This document shows positions 30,552 to 38,565 of a DNA stretch of 39,536 nt, piece after piece (the first letter of the stretch is position 1; the number at the start of each line of letters is the position of its first letter). The stretch is from Clostridia bacterium (GTDB lineage: Bacteria > Bacillota > Clostridia > Christensenellales > Borkfalkiaceae). Location of the stretch: positions 1-39,536 of the forward strand of contig CAAGAU010000034.1 in NCBI GenBank assembly GCA_900767885.1. Reading direction: 5' to 3'. The position numbers and the translations under genes were made by a program. Below the pieces are notes generated by a model. It was not told where the DNA came from, did not search any database, and saw nothing but the letters and a program-made list of their open reading frames with translations.

Positions 30552-31183
30552 ACGAAAAAACTAAAGAGAAAATCGAATTTGACAAAGCCTTTTTGTGCGA
30601 CGGCGTTAAGTTGATTGCGGGCGTAGACGAGGTCGGCAGAGGTCCGCTTGCGGGCCCCGTTGTTTGCGCCGCGGTTATATTGCCTTTGCACGAAAAACTT
30701 ATCAACGGTATAGACGACAGTAAAAAGATAAGCGAAAAGAAACGTGAAAATTCAGCGGCTTTAATCCGCGAAAGTGCAATAGCGTATTCTATTGCGCAAA
30801 TCGAACCCGACGAGATAGACGAACTCAATATTCTTCGCGCTACCGAAAAATGTATGGCGCAGGCGATAGCGGGTTTAAAAATAAAACCCGACCTCGTTCT
30901 CGTAGACGCGCTCGAACCCGAAACCGACTGCAAGGTAAAAGGCGTTATAAAGGGCGACGCGCAAAGTTATAATATAGGCGCGGCGTCCATACTTGCAAAA
31001 GTGTACAGGGATGCAATTATGTGCGAGTACGATAAAACTTATCCCGAATACGGCTTTGCCAAAAACAAAGGCTACGGCACTAAAGTGCATATCGAGGCCT
31101 TAAAGGAGAGCGGATTTTGCAAAATTCACAGAAAGACTTTCATAAAAAACTTCTCGGTAGAAAAGGCGAGAAATCCGTTTTAA
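30542..31183 (+). CDS. rnhB: Ribonuclease HII
   Basis: 213 aa. It removes ribonucleotides from DNA-RNA hybrids. The catalytic core shows AGVDEVGRGPLAGPVVCAA (Asp-Glu pair, about residues 26-27), DDSKKISEKKRE, LVDALEP and the second-half SILAKVYRDA with KGYGTKVH. The start overlaps the end of rbgA; an AAAGA run is the only ribosome-binding hint. Its last 67 nt overlap the start of yraN, an unusually long coding overlap. Confidence 0.95.
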   Translation: MEINEKTKEKIEFDKAFLCDGVKLIAGVDEVGRGPLAGPVVCAAVILPLHEKLINGIDDSKKISEKKRENSAALIRESAIAYSIAQIEPDEIDELNILRATEKCMAQAIAGLKIKPDLVLVDALEPETDCKVKGVIKGDAQSYNIGAASILAKVYRDAIMCEYDKTYPEYGFAKNKGYGTKVHIEALKESGFCKIHRKTFIKNFSVEKARNPF

Positions 31184-31470
31184 AATATCTGAATAAATTC
31201 GGCTATAAGACGATTAAAACTAATTATAAAACGCCAGTAGGCGAGGCGGATTTAATCGTGGAAAAAGATGGCGTTACGTACTTTGTAGAAGTAAAAACGA
31301 GAACTACGAGATTGTTCGGCGACCCCAAGGACGCCGTTAATTATAAAAAAATAGAAAAATACGGAAAGATTGCCGAGTATTATTCGCTTGCGCACCCGAA
31401 CGCGGAAATATCGTTCGCCGTTGCGGAAGTGGTCGGCGACGACATAAACGTAATTTTCGACGCTTTTTAA
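31117..31470 (+). CDS. YraN/UPF0102-family nuclease-like protein
   Basis: 117 aa. GEADLIVEKDGVTYFVEVKTRT (split by a turn, about residues 43-64) is the endonuclease-like D...E-x-K core of the UPF0102 family, often linked to recombination or DNA processing with unknown substrate. LLGRKGEKSVLKYL is the family N-terminus. The best start is TTG (31117) with GGAG (31105-31108) 8 nt upstream; no ATG lies before LGRKGE. It overlaps rnhB by 67 nt, so translation is likely coupled. Confidence 0.88.
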   Translation: MQNSQKDFHKKLLGRKGEKSVLKYLNKFGYKTIKTNYKTPVGEADLIVEKDGVTYFVEVKTRTTRLFGDPKDAVNYKKIEKYGKIAEYYSLAHPNAEISFAVAEVVGDDINVIFDAF

Positions 31471-31473
31471 AAT

Positions 31474-32601
31474 ATGGAATTAAAAGTAACTTCCGCTTCG
31501 GGTATAGAGGCGGTAACAAAAAGAGAATTATATAAACTAACCGGCAACGAAAAACTTGCCGCCATAAACGGAGGAATTAAACTCGATGGCGATGAGAACA
31601 CCGTTGCTTTGCTCAATTTGTATTTGCGCACGGCAAACAGGGTGGAGATCGTTCTCGGCGAATTTAAAGCCGAAACTTTCGACGATTTGTTCGACGGAAT
31701 AAAAAATATCCCGTTTGAAAATTTTATAGATAAAAACGGCGCGATAATCGTATCGGCAAAGAGCGTAAACAGTAAACTTTTTGCATACAGCGCGATTCAG
31801 TCTATAAGTAAAAAAGCAATTTGCGAAAGACTTTGCAAAAAATACGGCGTAACCGAGTTGCCCGAAAGCGGCGCGAAGTATAAAATAGAAACGGCTATCG
31901 TAAAAGATTTCGTAACCGTAACTTTGGATACTTCGGGCGATGGGTTGCACCGCCGCGGTTATCGCGGACTCGTCGGTGAGGCTCCGCTTAAAGAAACGCT
32001 TGCCGCCGCGCTTATCGACCTTACCATGTGGAGCAAAACCCGACCGCTTGCCGATTTATTTTGCGGCAGCGGAACAATCCCTATTGAGGCGGCGCGTATC
32101 GCGCTTAATATTCCGTCGGGTATAGACCGCGATTTCGATTTTTTACATTGGCAAAATTTTAAAAGCGATTTTAAAGTGATAAAAGAAAAAGCCGAAAGCG
32201 AAATCGATTACGGCGAGGAAGTAAGAATAAGCGGTTTTGATATAGACGAAAAGCAGTTGGATTTGGCAAGAAAACACGCCAAACTCGCGCGGGTAGATAA
32301 ATTTATTCATTTTCAGCGCGCCGATATGCGTGATTTTTCATCGCGCTATGCGCACGGAGTAATAATAAGTAATCCGCCTTACGGTGAGAGGCTTTCGGAA
32401 AGAAAAGAGGTGGAAAAACTTTACCGCGATTACGGCAAAGTCGTTGCGCGTCTTGACGACTGGTGCGCTTATACTCTCACCTCGGTTGACGATTTCGAGC
32501 GGCTTTTCGGTAAAAAAGCCGATAAAACCCGCAAAATATACAACGGCAGGTTAGAGTGCAGATTTTACTCGCACCTTGCCCCACCGCCTAAAAAACAATA
32601 A
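31474..32601 (+). CDS. THUMP-domain RNA methyltransferase (RlmL/YpsC type)
   Basis: 375 aa. An N-terminal THUMP/ferredoxin-like RNA-binding part (residues 1-155, ASGIEAVTKRELYKL) precedes a Rossmann methyltransferase: FCGSGTIPIEAARIAL (motif I, about 195), SGFDIDEKQLDLARKHAK, and NPPYGERLSERKEVEKLYRDYG (motif IV, about 303). The NPPY motif indicates N-methylation of guanine or adenine in RNA, probably 23S rRNA G2445-like. The gene follows yraN with a 3-nt gap. Confidence 0.93.
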   Translation: MELKVTSASGIEAVTKRELYKLTGNEKLAAINGGIKLDGDENTVALLNLYLRTANRVEIVLGEFKAETFDDLFDGIKNIPFENFIDKNGAIIVSAKSVNSKLFAYSAIQSISKKAICERLCKKYGVTELPESGAKYKIETAIVKDFVTVTLDTSGDGLHRRGYRGLVGEAPLKETLAAALIDLTMWSKTRPLADLFCGSGTIPIEAARIALNIPSGIDRDFDFLHWQNFKSDFKVIKEKAESEIDYGEEVRISGFDIDEKQLDLARKHAKLARVDKFIHFQRADMRDFSSRYAHGVIISNPPYGERLSERKEVEKLYRDYGKVVARLDDWCAYTLTSVDDFERLFGKKADKTRKIYNGRLECRFYSHLAPPPKKQ

Positions 32602-32608
32602 AAATTAA

Positions 32609-32650
32609 GCGGACGGCGTAAGATTTGTTTTACGCCGTCCGCATTTATTA
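32609..32650 (+). terminator. Terminator of the plus-strand block
   Basis: GCGGACGGCGTA (32609-32620) pairs with TACGCCGTCCGC (32631-32642), extendable by one A-T pair, with a loop of about 10 nt. ATTTATTATT follows. Confidence 0.85.
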
Positions 32651-32710
32651 TTACGTAAATATAGCGAAACAAACTCCCCAAGGTAAGTGCGTCATATTGA
32701 TTTTATGAAA

Positions 32711-32748
32711 GGAAAAGGCTGCGGCAAGTTTACACCTTGCCGCAGCCT
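32711..32748 (-). terminator. pqqD terminator
   Basis: AGGCTGCGGCAAG (32716-32728) pairs perfectly with CTTGCCGCAGCCT (32736-32748), 13 bp. On the minus strand it is followed by TTTTCC. Confidence 0.8.
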
Positions 32749-32765
32749 GATTTCGGATTTTAAAA

Positions 32766-33032
32766 TCAATCTTCTAATACGTCAATTTCTTTGAGTTTTG
32801 CTATAAAGTCGTTTACGTCTTTTTCGACGGTGGCGCGATCGACTTCGTATTCGGCGAGAATTTTATCGACTATCTCTTCCTCGGTGGTCTTGTTTTTCAA
32901 AAGTCCGAATATGGTGACGCCCATATCGTTTAAAGTGAGCATGCCTTTAAAATGTTTTGCCGAATCACCCGTTGCAACAGCGTACTTTTTGCCGCCGACT
33001 TCGCGTATTACAAATCCGTTTCTGATTTTCAT
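32766..33032 (-). CDS. Stand-alone PqqD-like (RiPP recognition element) protein
   Basis: 88 aa. A PqqD fold is suggested by FVIREVGGKKYAVATGDSAKHFKGMLTLNDMGVTIFGLL and the helical EEEIVDKILAEYEVDRATVEKDVNDFIAKL, split here by loops. Such domains bind RiPP leader peptides and hand them to radical SAM or other enzymes. No such enzyme or obvious precursor is in the window. Some stand-alone members have other roles. AAAGGAG precedes the ATG, and a good promoter lies between it and the 54-aa gene. Confidence 0.78.
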   Translation of the reverse strand: MKIRNGFVIREVGGKKYAVATGDSAKHFKGMLTLNDMGVTIFGLLKNKTTEEEIVDKILAEYEVDRATVEKDVNDFIAKLKEIDVLED

Positions 33033-33057
33033 ATATTTTATCTCCTTTTACCTGTTT

Positions 33058-33086
33058 AGTATACACCTAATTTGCTTATATTGCAA
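33058..33086 (-). promoter_or_regulatory. pqqD promoter
   Basis: Minus strand: TTGCAA (33086-33081), a 17-nt spacer and TATACT (33063-33058). Confidence 0.65.
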
Positions 33087-33092
33087 ATGATT

Positions 33093-33257
33093 TTACCAGT
33101 CTTGTCTGTCGCTGATTTTAATATCGTCGTAATACTCGAAGTATTTGCGTTTAAAATCGTCTTGCGACGGTTTTTTTACCTTTTTTATCGGTTTTTTTTC
33201 TGCGGGTTTAACTTCTTTGCTCGTTTTGTCTTTTATAATTTCTTTTTCGTCGTTCAT
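33093..33257 (-). CDS. Small Lys-rich hypothetical protein (54 aa) coupled to mnmG
   Basis: 54 aa, unrecognised. Residues 1-30 are a Lys/Glu-rich, low-complexity basic segment with KKPIKKVKKP. Residues 31-54 are more ordered: DDFKRKYFEYYDDIKISDRQDW, with aromatic and acidic residues and a terminal Trp. Its ATG overlaps the mnmG stop as ATGA, showing translational coupling. There is no signal or membrane segment. It may be an accessory of MnmG or an RNA-binding peptide; nothing proves it. The pqqD promoter overlaps nothing of it and lies just beyond its stop. Confidence 0.7.
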   Translation of the reverse strand: MNDEKEIIKDKTSKEVKPAEKKPIKKVKKPSQDDFKRKYFEYYDDIKISDRQDW

Positions 33258-35110
33258 TTTTTCAAATACACCATAAGTACGGCAATATCGGCGGGATTTA
33301 CGCCCGATATACGCGATGCCTGACCCAAATTTTCGGGGCGGATTTTATCGAGTTTTTCCTGCGCTTCGGCGCGTAAGCCTTTAACCGCGTAATAATCGAT
33401 ATTTTCGGGCAGGGGTTTTTCGTCGAGTTTTTTGCCGCGTTCTATCTGTTCAAGTCCTTTTTTAAGATAGCCTTCGTATCTCGCGTCGGTTTCGGCGCGT
33501 TCGAGAATGTCGTAAGGGTAATCAGAATATAATCCGAAATATTCGCAAATATCGGCAAGCGGAATATTACGCTTAATCATATCTCTTACGGAAATTCCGC
33601 CGGATAACTCGCCTCCGCCGTGCGTGCGGACGAACTCGGCGGCTTTTGCGGGCGGTATATTTACCGAAATTTCCTTTTCGAGCCGTTCGATTGCCGCTTT
33701 GCGTTCGAGATATTTTGCCCAGCGATCGTCGGAAACGAGTCCTATTTCTCTGCCGACAGGCGTTAAGCGGCTGTCGGCGTTGTCCTGCCGCAAAAATATT
33801 CTGTATTCTGCGCGCGAAGTCATCATTCGGTAAGGTTCGTTCGTACCTTTGGTAACTAAATCGTCTATAAGCACGCCTATATACGCCTGGTCGCGGGTTA
33901 AAACGAGCGGCGACTTGTCGTCTAAATACCTCACGGCGTTTATGCCCGCAATCAGACCTTGCGCCGCAGCCTCCTCGTAACCGCTCGTACCGTTTATTTG
34001 TCCCGCTGTGAAAATTCCGCGTACCTTTTTAAATTCGAGCGAAGGTTTTAAGTCTAAGCTATCAATGCAATCGTATTCTATAGCGTAAGCGTATCGCGTG
34101 AAAACGCAGTTTTCAAGTCCCGCGATAGAGCGATACATCTCGCGTTGAATGTCGTGCGGCATGGAGGTGGACATGCCCTGAACGTACACTTCGTTGGTAT
34201 CGCGCCCCTCGGGTTCGATAAAAATCTGGTGGCGTTCCTTGTCTTTAAAGCGAACCACTTTGGTTTCTATCGAGGGGCAATATCTCGGGCCGGTACTTAA
34301 AATGCTGCCGTTGTAGAGGGGCGAGCGGTCGAGATTGTTTAAAATAATCTCGTGCGTTTTGGCGTTGGTGTAGGTTATATAGCAAGGTTCTTGCTTTTGG
34401 GGAACGCCGTCCGTCATAAACGAAAAGGGGTAAACGTTTGTTTCGCCGTTCTGAATTTCCATTTTGGAAAAATCCACCGAGCGACGATCGAGCCTTGCGG
34501 GCGTACCTGTTTTAAACCTTCTTATCGAAAAACCTAAATCGGCAAGCGAGCGAGTAAGTTCGTTGGCGGGTGCAAAGCCGGAAGGACCGCGGAAGGCTTC
34601 CCATTCGCCCGCTATAACGCGGCTTTTAAGATAAACGCCCGTTGCCAGAACTACGGCGTTGCAAGGTAAAACGGAACCGTAAGAAGTTTTAACACCCGTA
34701 ACTTTGCCGTTTTGGGTAAGTATTTCCGTAGCCTCGCACTGAATAACGGTGAGATTGGGGGTGTTTTCGAGCGTTTTTTTCATCAGCGTATGGTAAATAT
34801 ACTTATCCGACTGCGAGCGGAGCGATTGTACCGCCGCGCCTTTACCGCGGTTAAGCATTTTTATTTGCATAGTCGCTTTGTCCGCATTTATGCCCATTTC
34901 GCCGCCGAGCGCGTCGAGTTCGCGGACAAGATGTCCCTTTGCCGTGCCGCCGATAGACGGGTTGCACGCCATAAACGCGATATTTTCTAAATCGACGGAG
35001 ATTACCGCTGTTTTTTTACCTAATCTTGCCGACGCAAGTGCGGCTTCGCAACCGGCATGTCCCGCGCCTACGACTACCACGTCGAATATGTTTTCAATAA
35101 ATTCTTTCAT
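33254..35110 (-). CDS. mnmG: tRNA uridine-5-carboxymethylaminomethyl modification enzyme MnmG (GidA)
   Basis: 618 aa. With MnmE it modifies U34 of tRNAs using FAD and folate. FAD-binding VVVGAGHAGCEAALASARLG (about residues 12-31), MACNPSIGGTAKGHLVRELDALGG, LKSRVIAGEW, TGQINGTSGYEEAAAQGL and the C-terminal GQASRISGVNPADIAVLMVYL are all present. AAGG lies near the start, next to a GC-rich hairpin. It follows dnaA by 43 nt and is coupled to the 54-aa ORF. The gidA-dnaA neighbourhood is common near bacterial origins. Confidence 0.96.
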   Translation of the reverse strand: MKEFIENIFDVVVVGAGHAGCEAALASARLGKKTAVISVDLENIAFMACNPSIGGTAKGHLVRELDALGGEMGINADKATMQIKMLNRGKGAAVQSLRSQSDKYIYHTLMKKTLENTPNLTVIQCEATEILTQNGKVTGVKTSYGSVLPCNAVVLATGVYLKSRVIAGEWEAFRGPSGFAPANELTRSLADLGFSIRRFKTGTPARLDRRSVDFSKMEIQNGETNVYPFSFMTDGVPQKQEPCYITYTNAKTHEIILNNLDRSPLYNGSILSTGPRYCPSIETKVVRFKDKERHQIFIEPEGRDTNEVYVQGMSTSMPHDIQREMYRSIAGLENCVFTRYAYAIEYDCIDSLDLKPSLEFKKVRGIFTAGQINGTSGYEEAAAQGLIAGINAVRYLDDKSPLVLTRDQAYIGVLIDDLVTKGTNEPYRMMTSRAEYRIFLRQDNADSRLTPVGREIGLVSDDRWAKYLERKAAIERLEKEISVNIPPAKAAEFVRTHGGGELSGGISVRDMIKRNIPLADICEYFGLYSDYPYDILERAETDARYEGYLKKGLEQIERGKKLDEKPLPENIDYYAVKGLRAEAQEKLDKIRPENLGQASRISGVNPADIAVLMVYLKK

Positions 35111-35120
35111 ATAACGCCTT

Positions 35121-35144
35121 GCGCCGCCCGCGAGCGGGCGGCGC
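35121..35144 (-). repeat. GC-rich palindromic hairpin between dnaA and mnmG
   Basis: GCGCCGCCCG (35121-35130), loop CGAG, CGGGCGGCGC (35135-35144): a perfect 10-bp stem in the 43-nt gap. No U-tract, so it may be an mRNA stability or processing element. Confidence 0.6.
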
Positions 35145-35153
35145 GCCTGTTTG

Positions 35154-36503
35154 TCATTTTTTAAGTATAAGATTTTTTACGTCGTTTACCGTGGTTGCGG
35201 TTTTTGTGCTTACTTTTATGAGTTCGGCTATTTTGTCGCGCGCGTGGATAACCGTAGTGTGGTCGCGCCCGCCGATTGCCTGACCTATCGAAACGAGGGG
35301 AATTGATAGTAAGTCGGTCATCAGATAAGCGCAAATTTGTCGCGGTTCGACGACCTCTTTATTCTTCTTTTTGCCCGTAAGGTCGGCTCTCGAAATTTTA
35401 AAGTAGGAGCAAACGGCGTCTATTATGGAATCCGTTGTGATAATCTCCTCTTTTTTTTCCGAAGTAACGCATTCTGCCAAAGCCTCTTTCGCGAGTTCCA
35501 GATTAAGCGGTTTTTCGTGCAGCATAGAGGCGAAAATTACTTTATTGAGCATTCCCTCAAGCGATCTTACGTCGTTGTCGGAATTTTCCGCAAGGTAAAG
35601 CGCGACGTCTAGGCTTAAAATAAACTTTCTTGCTTCGGCTTTCTTTTGTAAAATTGCTATTTTCGTTTCGGTGTCGGGCGGCAAAACCTGCGCCATAAGA
35701 CCGCATTCGAAACGAGTAACCAGCCTTTCGGATAATAGTTCGATCTTTTTGGGGTGGCAGTCCGCCGAAAGTATTATTTGTTTGTTTTGCCCGTATAAAG
35801 CGTTGAACGTATGGAAAAACTCTTCCTGCGTGGTTTGCTTTTTAGCCAAAAACTGCACGTCGTCTATAATAAGTACGTCAACGTTACGATATTTGTTTCT
35901 GAAATCTACTCCGTCGTCGGAATACGCTTTACCCGAGCGGATATTTGAAATAAGGTCGCTGGTAAACTTTTCGCAAGTGGCGTACAAAACGTTCATAAGC
36001 GGGTTATTACTGCGAATATAGTTGGCAATTGCGTGCATTATGTGCGTTTTACCGAGTCCCGCTCCGCCGTAAATAAACAGCGGATTGTAAGACGATGCGG
36101 GGTTTTCGGCAACGGCTTTTGCCGCCGCGTACAAATAACGGTTGCTGTCGCCCACCACGAAAGTATCGAAAGTGTACTTAGGATTTAAAGGAGTACTCTC
36201 GATTTCGTCGGTTTTCGCACTTGCAAAACCTTTTTTGACTATATAATCTTCCTTATCGTTGCCAACGTATAATTCGACGTCCGTAATGCCAGTGTTCGCC
36301 GCTTTGAATGCGTCGCGGATTTTGCCTAAAAAACGTTGTGCGACTTCCGATGCGAACAATTCCGACGGGGTTACGAGTATAAGTTTTCTGCCGACTAAAT
36401 CTACGGGTTTAAGTTGAGTTATAAACGTAGAATACGATATCGGGTGTATGGTTTTTTGCAATTCTTCAAGTGTTTGTTGCCAAAGTATTTCGTAGCCTTC
36501 CAT
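35154..36503 (-). CDS. dnaA: Chromosomal replication initiator DnaA
   Basis: 449 aa. DnaA-ATP opens oriC. Domain I (LWQQTLEELQ..., 1-90), a short linker, the AAA+ domain with YNPLFIYGGAGLGKTH (Walker A, about 150) and VLIIDDVQFLAKK (Walker B, about 215), then domain IV with RQICAYLMTDLL and GGRDHTTVIHA, which binds DnaA boxes. The start at 36503 follows AAAGGAACGGCA. It is not followed by dnaN as in most relatives but by mnmG, and is divergent from recF. Confidence 0.97.
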   Translation of the reverse strand: MEGYEILWQQTLEELQKTIHPISYSTFITQLKPVDLVGRKLILVTPSELFASEVAQRFLGKIRDAFKAANTGITDVELYVGNDKEDYIVKKGFASAKTDEIESTPLNPKYTFDTFVVGDSNRYLYAAAKAVAENPASSYNPLFIYGGAGLGKTHIMHAIANYIRSNNPLMNVLYATCEKFTSDLISNIRSGKAYSDDGVDFRNKYRNVDVLIIDDVQFLAKKQTTQEEFFHTFNALYGQNKQIILSADCHPKKIELLSERLVTRFECGLMAQVLPPDTETKIAILQKKAEARKFILSLDVALYLAENSDNDVRSLEGMLNKVIFASMLHEKPLNLELAKEALAECVTSEKKEEIITTDSIIDAVCSYFKISRADLTGKKKNKEVVEPRQICAYLMTDLLSIPLVSIGQAIGGRDHTTVIHARDKIAELIKVSTKTATTVNDVKNLILKK

Positions 36504-36556
36504 TGCCGTTCCTTTCGCTTTGCGCGCGCCGCATACGGGCAACCGCGCGAAAACGC

Positions 36557-36585
36557 TTTACTATTTTTTCGGTATGCGATATAAT
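36557..36585 (+). promoter_or_regulatory. recF promoter, sharing its -10 with dnaA
   Basis: TTTACT (36557-36562), a 17-nt spacer and TATAAT (36580-36585). Confidence 0.5.
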
Positions 36586-36609
36586 ATATAAGTGCATATA
36601 ATAGTACAA
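36581..36609 (-). promoter_or_regulatory. dnaA promoter
   Basis: Minus strand: TTGTAC (36609-36604), a 17-nt spacer and TATTAT (36586-36581). The -10 lies on the same six base pairs as the recF -10. Confidence 0.6.
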
Positions 36610-36651
36610 TATTTCACGAAAAAAATCAAGTAAAAAACGGCGGACTTAAAG

Positions 36652-37743
36652 ATGCTTGTCAAAAAACTTCAACTCGCGGACTTTCGAAATTACGAAAACG
36701 AAGTTTTCGAGTACGACGACGGAATAAATATCGTAAGCGGCGGCAACGCGCAGGGTAAGACCAATTCCGCCGAGGCGATTTTTTATCTGTGCGCGGGGTA
36801 TTCGCCGCGCGCCGCCAAAGATAAGCAGGTTATAAGGTACGGCGCGGAAAAAGCGAGCATTACCGGCGTGGCGACTTCCGCTTACGGCGACGTAAAGGTG
36901 AGCATTGATTTTTTTAAAGACAACGCCAAAGACGTAAGAGTGAACGACGTAAAAATTTCAAAAATAGGCGAACTTTTAGGCAATATAAAGTCGGTGTTTT
37001 TCAACCCGTCGCAACTGCGGCTTATACAGGACGCCCCCGAGGACAGACGGCGTTTTTTAGACGTTTCGCTTTCGCAGATAAGCCGCGCTTATTTTTATGC
37101 CCTGCAACGCTATAAAAAAATTTTATCGCAACGCAACGCGCTTTTAAAAGACGAAAACCGCGCGCTCGTTTTAGATACTTTGTCTATATGGGACGAGAGT
37201 TTAACTACTGCCGGGGCAAAAGTTATATCTGAAAGAAACGCTTTTATAGCGCGATTATCGCCGCTTTGCGAGCAAGCGTATTCTGCAATTTCTGGCGGAA
37301 AAGAACATATTGAGGTGGAGGGCGAACAAAAATTTTTCGGCTCGGAAGCAGAGATTAAAGAGCAGTTTACTTCCGCTCTTGCGTTGCGCGCCGAAAGAGA
37401 TATAGACCTCGGGTACACTTCGGTAGGTCCGCACCGCGACGATTTGAAAATCAAGGTTGACGGAACTGAAGTAAAAACTTACGGCTCGCAAGGTCAGCAA
37501 CGCACAGCCGCACTTGCGCTGAAACTTGCCGAAACCGAAATTTTCAAAGAAAAATTCGGTGAATATCCCGTGCTTATTTTAGACGACGCTATGAGCGAAC
37601 TCGATCGTTCGCGTCGATTAAGACTTATAGATATGGTAAAAAAATTTCAAACGATAATCACTTGTACCGAACCCGATTGTATACCCGATTATCAAAGGTA
37701 TAGAAATATAACTATTTCGGGTGGTAAGATTATAAAGGAGTAA
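36652..37743 (+). CDS. recF: DNA replication and repair protein RecF
   Basis: 363 aa. RecF loads RecA at gaps with RecO and RecR. An ABC-type head: LQLADFRNYENEVFEY, Walker A GGNAQGKTNSAEAI (about 31-44), the signature YGSQGQQRTAALALKLAE (about 280) and Walker B VLILDDAMSELDRSRR. The RecF-specific SVFFNPSQLRLIQDAPEDRRRFLD is present. dnaN normally sits between dnaA and recF and is absent here. The ATG has only a weak GGCGGA upstream. Coupled in one transcript with the Mrp gene 2 nt downstream. Confidence 0.95.
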   Translation: MLVKKLQLADFRNYENEVFEYDDGINIVSGGNAQGKTNSAEAIFYLCAGYSPRAAKDKQVIRYGAEKASITGVATSAYGDVKVSIDFFKDNAKDVRVNDVKISKIGELLGNIKSVFFNPSQLRLIQDAPEDRRRFLDVSLSQISRAYFYALQRYKKILSQRNALLKDENRALVLDTLSIWDESLTTAGAKVISERNAFIARLSPLCEQAYSAISGGKEHIEVEGEQKFFGSEAEIKEQFTSALALRAERDIDLGYTSVGPHRDDLKIKVDGTEVKTYGSQGQQRTAALALKLAETEIFKEKFGEYPVLILDDAMSELDRSRRLRLIDMVKKFQTIITCTEPDCIPDYQRYRNITISGGKIIKE

Positions 37744-37745
37744 AC

Positions 37746-38561
37746 ATGAGCGATTGCAATCACGATTGTTCCTCGTGCGGAGAAAAGTGCGAAAAAGCGG
37801 ACTTCCTCGCAAAACCGAGAGAGGACAGCAAAATCAAAAAGATCATAGCCGTTGTAAGCGGTAAGGGCGGAGTCGGCAAATCTATGGTAACCGACTTATT
37901 GACCGTAGAAACTCTTCGCCGCGGCTATAAAACCGCGGTACTCGACGCCGATATAACGGGACCTTCCGTTCCCAAGGCGTTCGGGCTTAAAGATAAGGCT
38001 CTCGCAACCGAGGACGGCAAAGGCATATACCCTGTGGAAACAGCGCAGGGCGTAAAAGTTATGTCTATGAATCTGCTTTTGGAGGGCGACGGCGACCCCG
38101 TCGTGTGGCGCGGACCGGTTATAAGCGGCGCGGTGCAACAGTTTTACACCGACGTAAAATGGGGCGACGTGGACTATATGTACGTAGATATGCCCCCGGG
38201 GACGGGCGACGTTCCGCTTACGGTGTTCCAAAGTCTGCCGATAGACGGAATAGTGGTGGTAACTACCCCGCAGGATCTCGTTTCGATGATAGTCGAAAAA
38301 GCCGTTAAAATGGCGGAGATGATGAACGTTAAAATTTACGGAATAGTCGAAAATATGAGTTTTATCGAATGTCCGCATTGCGGCGAAAAAATTTATCCTT
38401 TCGGCGAAAGTAAAATAAGCGAGGTCGCGGCAAAATTCTCTTTGCCGGTACTTGCTACGCTGCCCGTAGATAAAAATTTGTCCGCGCTTATCGATAAAGG
38501 CGAAGTCGAAAACGCCGATACTGCCCGCATCGCGGGTGCGGTGGACGTGATAACCCGTTGA
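37746..38561 (+). CDS. Mrp/NBP35-family iron-sulfur carrier ATPase
   Basis: 271 aa. It binds and delivers Fe-S clusters using ATP. A Cys-rich N-terminus CNHDCSSCGEKC (residues 4-15) precedes the deviant Walker A VVSGKGGVGKSMV (about 37-49), DADITGPSVPKAFG, DMPPGTGDVPLT and the C-terminal cluster-binding CPHCGEKIYPFG. The Cys-rich N-terminus resembles NBP35 rather than typical bacterial Mrp. AAGGAG precedes the ATG; 2 nt after recF. The next gene starts 4 nt after its stop. Confidence 0.93.
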   Translation: MSDCNHDCSSCGEKCEKADFLAKPREDSKIKKIIAVVSGKGGVGKSMVTDLLTVETLRRGYKTAVLDADITGPSVPKAFGLKDKALATEDGKGIYPVETAQGVKVMSMNLLLEGDGDPVVWRGPVISGAVQQFYTDVKWGDVDYMYVDMPPGTGDVPLTVFQSLPIDGIVVVTTPQDLVSMIVEKAVKMAEMMNVKIYGIVENMSFIECPHCGEKIYPFGESKISEVAAKFSLPVLATLPVDKNLSALIDKGEVENADTARIAGAVDVITR

Positions 38562-38565
38562 ATTT

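Noticed and set aside
36504..36651. oriC in the dnaA-recF gap
   Set aside because: No DnaA-box cluster is visible, and near-matches such as CGTGGATAA elsewhere are scattered inside genes.
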